Source: Methylobacterium durans
GTDB lineage: Bacteria > Pseudomonadota > Alphaproteobacteria > Rhizobiales > Beijerinckiaceae
Assembly: GCF_003173715.1 (NCBI RefSeq)
Contig: NZ_CP029550.1
Coordinates: forward strand, 3,192,501 to 3,256,500
DNA: 64,000 nt
Reading direction: 5' to 3'
Of this stretch, positions 1-7,017 are shown piece by piece (within the stretch, counting starts at the first letter, position 1; each line of letters opens with the position of its first letter). The notes beneath the pieces were generated by a model, which was given only the letters and a program-made list of their open reading frames with translations, was not told where the DNA came from and did no database searches. Both the position numbers and the translations under genes were made by a program.

Positions 1-1
1 G

Positions 2-841
2 CTCGAATCGGAGACGGGGTTCGCGGCGAGCCGCCTGCTCGCGGTGTTCGACCACGGCATGCTGATGCGTACCCGCAGCAGCCCGCTCGTCGTCGAGCGG
101 CAGCCGCAGCAGATCCGCCGGGACGGCCACGACGACGTCTGCCTCAGCCTGATCGTCGGCGGGTGCGGCCATCAGGAGCAGGGCAATCGGGGCGGCATCA
201 TCGGCGTGGGCGATATCGGCCTCGTCTCCCTCGACCGGCCCTTCGTCCTCGGCGCGCGCGAGCCCTACGAGGAACTCCGCCTCAACATCCCGCGCCCCCT
301 CTTCCTCGCCCATGTCGGCCCCGTGGAGGAGGTCGCCGGGCGCCGCTTCCCCGCGAGCGCGCTCGGTGACCTCTTCGCGAGCTATCTCGGCACCTTCGCC
401 GCCACGGTCGAGCGCATGTCGGAGGCCGAGGCCGCCCCCGCCCTCGAGGGAGCCCTGCACCTGCTGCGCGGCATCCTCCAGCATCCGGGCGAGCGCCGCG
501 AGGCCGACCTGTCGGCCACCGCCCTGCGCTCCCTCGCCCAGGCCTATATCGAGCGGCGGCTGCACGACCCGGATCTCGGCCCGGCCGGCCTCTGCGCCGC
601 CCTGCGCGTCTCGCGGACCCGCCTCTACGCGGCCTTCGCCGCGGAGGGCGGCATCGCCGCGGCGATCCGCGACGCGCGCCTCGACCGGGCGCATCGCCGC
701 CTCTCCTCCGCCGCAGGCGACGCGGATACGATCGCGGGCGTCATGAAAGCCTGCGGCTACGTGGATGCGGCGAGTTTCAGCCGCGCCTTCCGCCGCCGCT
801 TCGGGCTCGCCCCGCGGGACGTGCGCCCGACGCGGCGGTGA
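2..841 (+). CDS. AraC-family transcriptional regulator (5' end possibly outside window)
   Basis: The reading frame is open from the window edge; an internal GTG at 44 would give 265 residues, but codons 2-43 also read well, so the true start may lie upstream. The C-terminal ~100 residues form the AraC/XylS double helix-turn-helix, with the second helix region reading VMKACGYVDAASFSRAFRRR and ending GLAPRDVR, the usual family finish. The N-terminal part resembles the AraC_binding_2 ligand domain of FeaR-type regulators. Family members bind DNA near promoters and respond to small molecules; the target and ligand cannot be seen here. Confidence 0.85.
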   Translation, partial: LESETGFAASRLLAVFDHGMLMRTRSSPLVVERQPQQIRRDGHDDVCLSLIVGGCGHQEQGNRGGIIGVGDIGLVSLDRPFVLGAREPYEELRLNIPRPLFLAHVGPVEEVAGRRFPASALGDLFASYLGTFAATVERMSEAEAAPALEGALHLLRGILQHPGERREADLSATALRSLAQAYIERRLHDPDLGPAGLCAALRVSRTRLYAAFAAEGGIAAAIRDARLDRAHRRLSSAAGDADTIAGVMKACGYVDAASFSRAFRRRFGLAPRDVRPTRR

Positions 842-862
842 GCGGTGTCGGGCGACGCTCGC

Positions 863-1144
863 CTATCCAATCAGCCGAAGGGGCTGACCGGGGGCCGCCG
901 TCCCGCGGCCCTGATCGTCAGAAAGCTCCGACGAGGCACGGCCGAGCGCGTGCCGCGCGGCCCGCAGGCGCTGCAACTGCGCGAAGGACACGGTGTTGCC
1001 GCCGCTCGACGGCGAGGTTCCCGCATCCGCGCCGTCGCGGTCCTGGGACGCGGCCTGCTTCAGCGCCGCCGCGATCAGCGCCTTCGTCCGGGTCGTGAAG
1101 CCCCGTCGCTCCAACCAGGCCGGGATCCGCTTCGCACGCTTCAT
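863..1144 (-). CDS. hypothetical protein, 93 aa
   Basis: A short basic protein starting MKRAKRIPAWLERRGF, with an alanine/serine-rich middle and a leucine/arginine-rich region near residues 55-70. The ATG at 1144 is preceded by an AGGTG-type ribosome site; a longer upstream extension in the same frame is low complexity and is not accepted. No family was recognised. It lies convergent with the AraC-type gene and shows no operon partner. Confidence 0.5.
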   Translation of the reverse strand: MKRAKRIPAWLERRGFTTRTKALIAAALKQAASQDRDGADAGTSPSSGGNTVSFAQLQRLRAARHALGRASSELSDDQGRGTAAPGQPLRLIG

Positions 1145-1352
1145 CAGGTCACCTGCAGGCAGAGATAGGCAGCCCACCCCTGTCAGAAGAACAGAATCCT
1201 GGCCGAGGCGGGAATGACCGAGCGTCCGGAATTGTTGTCCCTGCGTTCGGCGCGCGCGGTTGCGAGCGGCGCCGATGAGAGAGGGGTGGCATGGCAGGGC
1301 CAGGGAGCGGCGGGCGGCGGCTGTGCCGGGACCTGATCGAGCGACCGATCCG

Positions 1353-1742
1353 TCAGCGGTGGCCGCTCTTCGGGCGCGGCGAGCCGCCCGGCTCGGAGGT
1401 GGCCATCCGCCCCTCGAACCCGTCGAACCCGCCCGCATGGCCGAACCTGCGGTACGAATTCTGCGGGTCCGGCCGTTCCGCAGGCCGGGCGGGCGCCTGC
1501 GGCCGGGGGGCGCCCTCCGGACGGGGACGATCGCGCGGGGGCGAGGGCCTTGCGCGACCCGTCGCGCGGGACGGTTCCGGGCTCGGCTCGCCGTCCTCCG
1601 GCTGACCGTCGTCGAGTTGAATCCGATAGCCCATCGTCAGGAAGTAGCCCTCGGCATCCTGCCTCGGGAAACCCTTCGATGCCCGGTCCCGGCCGTAGGT
1701 CTGCCGAAACGGCTTGCTGTGCCAGTAGCGGACCTCACGCAT
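1353..1742 (-). CDS. hypothetical proline-rich protein, 129 aa
   Basis: The first ~45 residues (MREVRYWHSKPFRQ..., then YFLTMGYRIQLDDG) look like a small folded domain with ordinary composition. The remainder is a proline/arginine-rich, probably disordered tail. No family was recognised. The gene lies just downstream of the FkbM methyltransferase remnant on the same strand, across a stretch with a small palindrome. Confidence 0.45.
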   Translation of the reverse strand: MREVRYWHSKPFRQTYGRDRASKGFPRQDAEGYFLTMGYRIQLDDGQPEDGEPSPEPSRATGRARPSPPRDRPRPEGAPRPQAPARPAERPDPQNSYRRFGHAGGFDGFEGRMATSEPGGSPRPKSGHR

Positions 1743-1797
1743 GAATACCCTCGCTCGCGGCGCTCACCCGGTTCTACTGCGCGGCCCCCCGAGCGCA

Positions 1798-1835
1798 AGA
1801 ACCCTGGCAAGAACCCTGGCAAGAACCGTGGTTCT
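1798..1835. repeat. 12-bp tandem repeat ending in a palindrome
   Basis: The unit AAGAACCCTGGC occurs twice and then a third time with one change, directly followed by AGAACCGTGGTTCT, a perfect 6-bp inverted repeat around GT (1822-1835). It lies between the FkbM remnant and the proline-rich gene and may act as a weak terminator or processing hairpin. Confidence 0.5.
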
Positions 1836-1901
1836 GCGGGGGCGGGGCCGGGCCGAGCCCGGCATCGGATGATGTCGATGCAGGGGACCCTGCGAACGGG
1901 G

Positions 1902-2467
1902 TCATCGGGACAGCATCCCGCGGTCGTGGCCGCCGAGCACGTAGAACGTGTTCGTGGTCTCGCCGTGGAAGTCGATCAACCTGTCGCCGGAGGCATCGAA
2001 CCGATAGGGCCTGTATCCGAGGCTGCCGAGCAGGTCCGTGACCGCTTGCCAGTCGCTGTTCTCGGCGATCACGATGGGCTTGCTGGCCTTCAGGGTCTCG
2101 AGGAACCCCCTGACGACCCGCAATTCGACGCCCTCGACGTCGATCTTGATGAGGTCCGGCGCCGGGAGACCGAGCCGGTCGCCGACCCGCACGGTTCCGC
2201 CGTGCCGCGAGACCCGGAAATTCGGGTCGAGCGCGGTCAGGCGCTCGCGGACCCACGGTCGGTCGAGCGCGACGTTGTCGATGGACGCCTCTTCGTAGTG
2301 GAGGATGCCGTTGACGACGGGGATGTGGAACGCGACCTCGCCCGCGACGTCGGACAGGCCGTGCTTGTGGACGTGAACGTCGGCGTAGCGCGCGGATATC
2401 TCGTCGAGGATCGGATGGAACAGAGCGTTCAACTCGAAGGAATGGATCGTCGCGTCCGGATGCATCA
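1902..2467 (-). pseudogene. FkbM-family methyltransferase, C-terminal fragment (split by IS630)
   Basis: This is the C-terminal part of a SAM-dependent methyltransferase of the FkbM type, which usually methylates hydroxyl groups of secondary metabolites or surface sugars. Family marks are HPDATIHSFELN at the start of the fragment and DLIKIDVEGVELRVVRGF, the acidic K-x-D-x-E-G-x-E motif, in the middle. The fragment begins where the IS630-type element ends at 2468. The SAM-binding start of the gene lies on the other side, at 3628-3922. Joining the two sides with one copy of TCA restores the frame as SFK-LMHPDA. Confidence 0.85.
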
Positions 2468-3627
2468 TACCAATCGGTGGTGATCATAACTGATAGGCCC
2501 AGTCACGCAGGCCGATGGACATGATCTTCCAAGGCTGGTCGATGAACCGGTTCCAGACCTGACAGCACTGCTCGACAATGTCCTCGTAGGACGAGAAGAC
2601 GCGGTCGCCGAGCCAGTTGTCGCGCAGGAACTGCCAGACATTCTCGACCGGGTTGAGTTCCGGGGCGCAGGCTGGCAGCGGCAGCAGGGTGATGTTGGCG
2701 GGCACGACGAGGTCGTGGGCGACGTGCCAGCCCGCCCCATCGAGGATCAGCACGGCGTGGGCGCCTTCCTCGACGCTGCAGCTGATCTCCCTGAGGTGCT
2801 CGTTCATCGCCGCGGTATCGCATCTCGGCATGATGAGGCCGGCACCCTTGCCCTTCTCGGGACAGATCGCTCCGAAGATGTAGGCGTGGGCCGTGCGTTG
2901 GTCCTTGGGCGCCGAGGGCCGGCTGCCGCGGCGCGCCCAGCGGCGGGGCAGCGTGTTCTTCTGGCCGACCCGAGCCTCGTCTGACCACCACACCTCGATG
3001 GCCGTGCCAGCCGGCAGCCGGGTTCGGATCGCCCTCACCTCGGCGGGCAAGTTTTTTTGAAGGCTGCCAGTGCGGCCGGGTCCTGCTCATGATGGCGCGG
3101 GCGTGCCGACAGCTTGCGGAAGCCGAGTTGTTTCACCGTGCGGCCCACCGTGCTCTCGTCCAGGCTCACGCCGAAGCTGGCGTAGATCCAGGCGGCGAGA
3201 TCCTTCAGCCGCCAGCGCACCACGCCGTGTCGATCCGGGTCCGGCCCGCTCTCGACGATCTGCGCCAGCGCTTGACGCTGCGCATCGCTCAACTTGGCTG
3301 GGTTGCCCGGGGCCTTGCGGTTGATCAGCCCGGCCGGGCCAGCTGCGTTGAAGGCGAGCACCCAATCGCGCACCGTCTGCAACCCTACCACCCCGATCCG
3401 AGCCGCATCCGTGCGGCTGCCGCCCTCGTAGATCTCGGCCAGCGCCAGCAGCCGGCGGCTCTGGCCCGCGTCTCGGCTGGCCTTGGCCAGACGTCGAAGA
3501 TCGTCGGCGTTGAAATCCTCACGCAGAGCAACCGCAGCGGACATGGCAAACCCTCCCGGTTTGCCTCATCGAACCAGATCCGCCGCCGATACGAAACCTC
3601 GTGAGTCGCTATCACCGTCGACCGGTA
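2468..3627 (-). mobile_element. IS630-family insertion sequence, copy 1 (1160 bp)
   Basis: The ends read TACC at 2468 and GGTA at 3627, with imperfect inverted repeats (TACC..TCG..GGTGAT on both inward readings). The element is flanked by TCA on both sides (2465-2467 and 3628-3630). It carries one transposase split into two overlapping frames. It interrupts an FkbM methyltransferase gene. A related second copy lies at 42701-43872. Confidence 0.85.
2484..3544 (-). CDS. IS630-family transposase (two frames joined by -1 frameshift)
   Basis: Frame 1 (3035-3544, 169 aa) is the helix-turn-helix region: a helix-turn-helix typified by [16 protein letters not shown] and then a winged-helix part ending AALAAFKK. 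Frame 2 (to 2484) is the DDE_3 catalytic domain with [14 protein letters not shown] (first Asp), LILDGAGWH (second Asp) and PELNPVENVWQFLR (Glu). The frames overlap at a run of seven A on the coding strand near 3051-3057, and a -1 slip gives the smooth junction FKKNLPAEVRA. Such a slip is usual for two-frame IS630 elements. All catalytic residues are present, so the element may be active. Confidence 0.85.
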
Positions 3628-3922
3628 TCAGCTTGAAGCTGACGATCGACTGTCCCCGGTTGGCGCCGACGTCGTAGACGACAATGTTTCTCTGGTTGAT
3701 GAGACGTACGGCGTGCAATTCCTGGTCGTGGACGACGCCAAGTCTGATCTGCTCCAGAATCGCTCCCATCTCGTGCGTCTGGACAGCATCCGTCGCATCC
3801 GCCTGTTGCCGTGCCGCAATCGTCTGCGCCGGGACGACACGCTCTCCACGCGCGTTCGCGTGCCCACCGGCCTTTAGATCTCGTCGCGGCCGCCTCCGCA
3901 AGGCGGGCTTGGTACGGGACAC
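3628..3922 (-). pseudogene. FkbM-family methyltransferase, N-terminal fragment
   Basis: The end of this fragment reads VVYDVGANRGQSIVSFKL, the SAM-binding motif I of FkbM methyltransferases, and it stops at the IS630 boundary. The true start is uncertain: an ATG at 3769 gives a short leader before the motif, while the frame stays open to a GTG at 3922 through arginine-rich, probably non-coding sequence. Together with 1902-2467 this makes one gene broken by the insertion. Confidence 0.75.
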
Positions 3923-4001
3923 GGTCCCGAGGCCGACTTGGCACGGGATGCGGTCCCGGGATCGACGGTGCCGGGACGCGTCGTGGCGGCTCCCGTGAGC
4001 C

Positions 4002-4382
4002 TCACGCCTCGATGACGCTCACATGGGCCGCCACCACGCGCCAGCCCTCCGGGAAGCGGACCCAGCTCTGGCTCTGGCGGCCGATCCGTCCCGGGGCTCC
4101 GTCGCGCCGGAACAGGGTCATCGCCGTGGCGAAGTCCCGGCCGTAGGTGGTGATGACCGTGCCCGCGAGGTCGCGGGCGAGCCCCTGCGGCGAGCGCGCG
4201 CGGCGGAAGGCGCGGATCGCCTCCATGCCGTAGAGGTTCTCCGCCGCGCCGTAGCGGATGGTGCGGGCATCGTCGCGGAAGAGGGCCTCCAGCGTCGCCA
4301 CGTCGTTGCCCACGAGGGCGGCCTCGTAGCGGCGGAACGCCGCCTCGACCTCCGCCTTCACTTCCGGATCGTCGATCTGCAT
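4002..4382 (-). CDS. atzH: DUF3225/SnoaL-superfamily protein, AtzH/HpxZ-like
   Basis: A 126-residue SnoaL-like protein of the DUF3225 family, which covers HpxZ of oxalurate breakdown and AtzH of the cyanuric acid pathway. AtzH has been reported to convert 1,3-dicarboxyurea to allophanate, with Tyr22 and Arg46 implicated. Here Tyr19 and Arg43 keep the same spacing of 24 residues (RRYEAAL and ARTIRYGA). It is the last gene of a tight atzG-atzE-atzH trio, 9 bp after the amidase. Neither a cyanuric acid hydrolase (atzD) nor an allophanate hydrolase (atzF) is in the window, so the real substrate may differ. The symbol is by family and context only. Confidence 0.75.
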   Translation of the reverse strand: MQIDDPEVKAEVEAAFRRYEAALVGNDVATLEALFRDDARTIRYGAAENLYGMEAIRAFRRARSPQGLARDLAGTVITTYGRDFATAMTLFRRDGAPGRIGRQSQSWVRFPEGWRVVAAHVSVIEA

Positions 4383-4391
4383 GACGGCCTC

Positions 4392-5798
4392 TCAATCGAG
4401 GGCGGCAATCGGCGCCCGCGCGACGCCCGCCCGCTCCAGGTGATGCGCCGCGCGGAGCGCGAGATCCTCCCGCCAGGGCGCCGCGATAATCTGCACGCCG
4501 AGCGGCAGGCCGCCGTCGAGCCGCACCGGCACCGCCACGACGGGCAGGCCGATGAACGAGATCGGCTGGGTGTAGAGGCCGACATTGGCCCGCACCGGCA
4601 GGGTGATCCCGTCGAGCACGAAGGTCTTCTGGCCGCCGCGCGGCGCCCGGCAGGGGGTGGCCGGCGCCAGGATCAGGTCGACCGAGCCGAACAGGTCGAG
4701 CAAGGCGGCGCGGTACCAGCGCCGGAAGCGCTGCGCCCGCTCCACGAAGGGCGCCGGGATCATCGCCCCGGCGATCAGGCGGTCGCGCACGGCCGGGTCG
4801 AAATCGCCCGCGCGGGTCCGCAGCCGGTCGAGATGGAGGGCCGCGCCCTCGGCGGCCGTGATCAGGTAGGCCGCGGCCCGGGCCCTCGCGGCCTCGGGGA
4901 TCTCGACCGTCGCCGTCGCCCCGAGGGCGCGGGCGGCCTGCGCCACGGCGGCGAAGGCGTCGGGCTCGCCCATCCGCGCGAAATAGCCCCCGGCGACCGC
5001 GACGCGCAGGCCCGCGGCCCCCCGCTCCAGCCCGTCCCCCACCGGCTCGGGCGGCCGGTCGGCCTGCGCCGGATCTTCCGAGTCGCGCCCGAGCATCGCG
5101 TCGTAGGCCAGCGCGAGGTCGCGGGCCGAGCGCGCCATCGGACCGACATGGTCGAGGCTGCCGACGAAGGGGAAGCTGCCGGCCCGGCTCAGGCGCCCGT
5201 AGGTGGGCTTGAGGCCGAAGCAGCCGCAGAAGGCGGAGGGCACGCGGATCGAGCCGTTGGTGTCCGAGCCGAGCGCGAGCGGCACGAGGCCCGCCGCGAC
5301 CGCCCCGCCGGAGCCGCCGGACGAGCCGCCGGACATGTGGGCGAGGTCGTGGGGATTGTGCGTGTCGCCGTCGTGGACGTTCTCGCCGGTGAAGTCGTAG
5401 GCGTACTCGCCCATGTTGAGCCCACCGAGGAGGATCGCCCCCGCCGCCTCGAGCCGGCGGACGAGGGCGGCGTCGCGCTTCGCGGGCGGGCGCTCCCGGT
5501 TGATCCGCGCCCCGGCCCGGGTCGGCAGGCCGGCGATGTCGAACAGGTTCTTGACCGCGAAGGGCACGCCCGCCAGCGGGCCGAGGGCCTCGCCCGCGGC
5601 GCGGGCCCGGTCGAGGGCGTCGGCGCGGGCGCGGGCGCGCTCGGGCAGGAGATCCGTGAAGGCGTTCACCCCCGGGTCGATCCGCCGGATCCGCGCGAGC
5701 GCGGCCTCGGTCACGGCGCGGGCGCCGACCCGGCCGGCGGAGACGGCGGCGGCGATCTCGGAGGCCGGGGCGAGGCTCCAGTCCAACGCCGCGCTCAT
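4392..5798 (-). CDS. atzE: AtzE-family amidase (amidase signature enzyme)
   Basis: A 468-residue amidase-signature hydrolase. The Ser-cisSer-Lys triad is visible: Lys83 in PFAVKNLFD, cis-Ser159 in SGGSSGGSGG, and nucleophile Ser183 in SDTNGSIRVPS. The 24-residue spacing between the two serines matches FAAH and malonamidase. AtzE hydrolyses 1-carboxybiuret and needs the GatC-like subunit AtzG. The start is the ATG overlapping the stop of the 62-residue AtzG-like gene (ATGA), which implies coupled translation. A longer frame runs upstream through the deacetylase gene region and is not used. Confidence 0.85.
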   Translation of the reverse strand: MSAALDWSLAPASEIAAAVSAGRVGARAVTEAALARIRRIDPGVNAFTDLLPERARARADALDRARAAGEALGPLAGVPFAVKNLFDIAGLPTRAGARINRERPPAKRDAALVRRLEAAGAILLGGLNMGEYAYDFTGENVHDGDTHNPHDLAHMSGGSSGGSGGAVAAGLVPLALGSDTNGSIRVPSAFCGCFGLKPTYGRLSRAGSFPFVGSLDHVGPMARSARDLALAYDAMLGRDSEDPAQADRPPEPVGDGLERGAAGLRVAVAGGYFARMGEPDAFAAVAQAARALGATATVEIPEAARARAAAYLITAAEGAALHLDRLRTRAGDFDPAVRDRLIAGAMIPAPFVERAQRFRRWYRAALLDLFGSVDLILAPATPCRAPRGGQKTFVLDGITLPVRANVGLYTQPISFIGLPVVAVPVRLDGGLPLGVQIIAAPWREDLALRAAHHLERAGVARAPIAALD

Positions 5799-5983
5799 GC
5801 GGTGAAGACCGGCGCCGCCTCGGCCTCGTCGGGCAGCGGGAAGCCCTCGACCAGGGCCGCCGCCTCCCTCAGGACCCGCAGGTTGGCGGCGATCGCCTCC
5901 GCCCAACCGGGCTCGACCGGGATGCCGAGCATCTCCGCGGCCGCGGCCGTGCCGGCGTCGAGGTTCGGAATCGGCTCGGGCAT
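5795..5983 (-). CDS. atzG: AtzG-like GatC-type subunit (DUF4089)
   Basis: A 62-residue protein, MPEPIPNLDAGTAAAAEMLG at the start, of the DUF4089/AtzG type. The later motif VEPGWAEAIAANLRVLREAA is the usual helix of this family. AtzG wraps around AtzE much as GatC does around GatA and is required for amidase stability. The gene overlaps atzE by 4 bp. The family match rests on length, motif and strict adjacency to the amidase. Confidence 0.8.
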   Translation of the reverse strand: MPEPIPNLDAGTAAAAEMLGIPVEPGWAEAIAANLRVLREAAALVEGFPLPDEAEAAPVFTA

Positions 5984-6070
5984 GGCGTCTCTCCTCAGCT
6001 TCGCTCCCGTCCGCCCGACGGGGCGCGGCCGCCGGGCCGGGGGCAGGGTCTGTAGTGGTCCGGTCCCGGA

Positions 6071-6970
6071 TCAGCCTTGAAGGCTGGCGGCGTGCTCGGC
6101 GATCGCGCCCGGCGTCGTGATCCACACGGCATCGCGGCGCTCCGCGATGTGCCGGAGCGCCCGCCGCAGGGGGCGCAGCCGATGGGGCTGGCCGACGATG
6201 TAGGGGTGGAGCGCGATGCCCATCACCAGCGGCGCCCTGCGGGACTGGTCCAGCATCTCCTCGAAGGTCTCGACGATCATCTCGGCGAAATGCGTGCCCG
6301 TCTCCTTGCGGGCGACGATCGCCGGGATGTCGTTCAACTCCTGCGGGTAGGGCACCGAGAGGATGCGCCCGCCGTCCCGGGTCGCGAACCAGATCGGCTG
6401 GTCGTCGTGCGCCCAGTCGAGCAGGTAGCGATATCCGGCCTCGGCCAGGAGATCCGGCGTCGCCGGAGATTGCGAGATCCACGGCCCCAGCCAGCCCGCG
6501 GGCGTCCGTCCCTCCGCGCGCGCGATCACGGCGGTCGCCTCGGCGATGAGCGCGCGCTCGCTCGCCTCGTCGAGCGCGCCCTGACGCTCGGCGTTGGTGC
6601 GTCCGTGCGCGACGATCTCGTCGCCGCGGGCGCGGAACGCCTCGATCAGGCCGGGGCAGTCCCGGTAGAGGTTGCTGTTGGCCAGCACGCCGGCCGGCAG
6701 GCCGAGTTCGTCCAGCAGGTCGCGGATGCGCCAGGCGCCCACGCGGTTGCCCCAGTCGCGCCAGGCGTAGTTCAGGACGTCCGGCTGCGGCCCGCCCGGC
6801 GCGAGCTCGGCGCCGAGCCCCTCGCCGAACGCGAAGGTCTCGAGGTTGAGCCCGAGATAGACGGCGAGGCGCTTGCCCCCCGGCCAGTCGTAGACCGGGC
6901 GGTCGGGCAGGGCGCTGTAGCCGTAGCGTCCGTGGTCCGAGGTCGATCGTGGGTCCGAGGTCGATCGCAT
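6071..6970 (-). CDS. polysaccharide deacetylase family protein, allantoinase (PuuE)-like
   Basis: A 299-residue NodB-type (beta/alpha)7 hydrolase. Features are the strand LAVYLGLNLETFAF, the EIVAHGRTNAERQG metal-binding region, GWLGPWISQSPATPDLLAEAG, and a late IALHPYIVGQPHR motif. This combination is typical of PuuE-type allantoinase-like proteins rather than chitin deacetylases. Its place between the transporter and the amidase genes suggests it opens a ureide-type ring or amide before the amidase step; that is inference. A short direct repeat in the DNA gives RSTSDPRSTSD at the N-terminus. It starts 47 bp after the ABC fusion gene. Confidence 0.75.
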   Translation of the reverse strand: MRSTSDPRSTSDHGRYGYSALPDRPVYDWPGGKRLAVYLGLNLETFAFGEGLGAELAPGGPQPDVLNYAWRDWGNRVGAWRIRDLLDELGLPAGVLANSNLYRDCPGLIEAFRARGDEIVAHGRTNAERQGALDEASERALIAEATAVIARAEGRTPAGWLGPWISQSPATPDLLAEAGYRYLLDWAHDDQPIWFATRDGGRILSVPYPQELNDIPAIVARKETGTHFAEMIVETFEEMLDQSRRAPLVMGIALHPYIVGQPHRLRPLRRALRHIAERRDAVWITTPGAIAEHAASLQG

Positions 6971-7017
6971 GCGTGCTCCGCTGCCCGGCCCGCGGCCGCC
7001 GGGGTTCGAGATGGGGG

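Noticed and set aside
2468..3627. Standard TA target duplication for the IS630 element
   Set aside because: TA is present at both ends but treating it as the duplication leaves a stop codon at the junction of the FkbM gene, while the TCA flanks give a perfect frame.
4023..6080. A 685-residue open frame on the plus strand
   Set aside because: It is antisense to the atzE amidase and its neighbours; composition is Arg/Gly/Pro-rich, as expected for the opposite strand of GC-rich genes, and no domain is readable.
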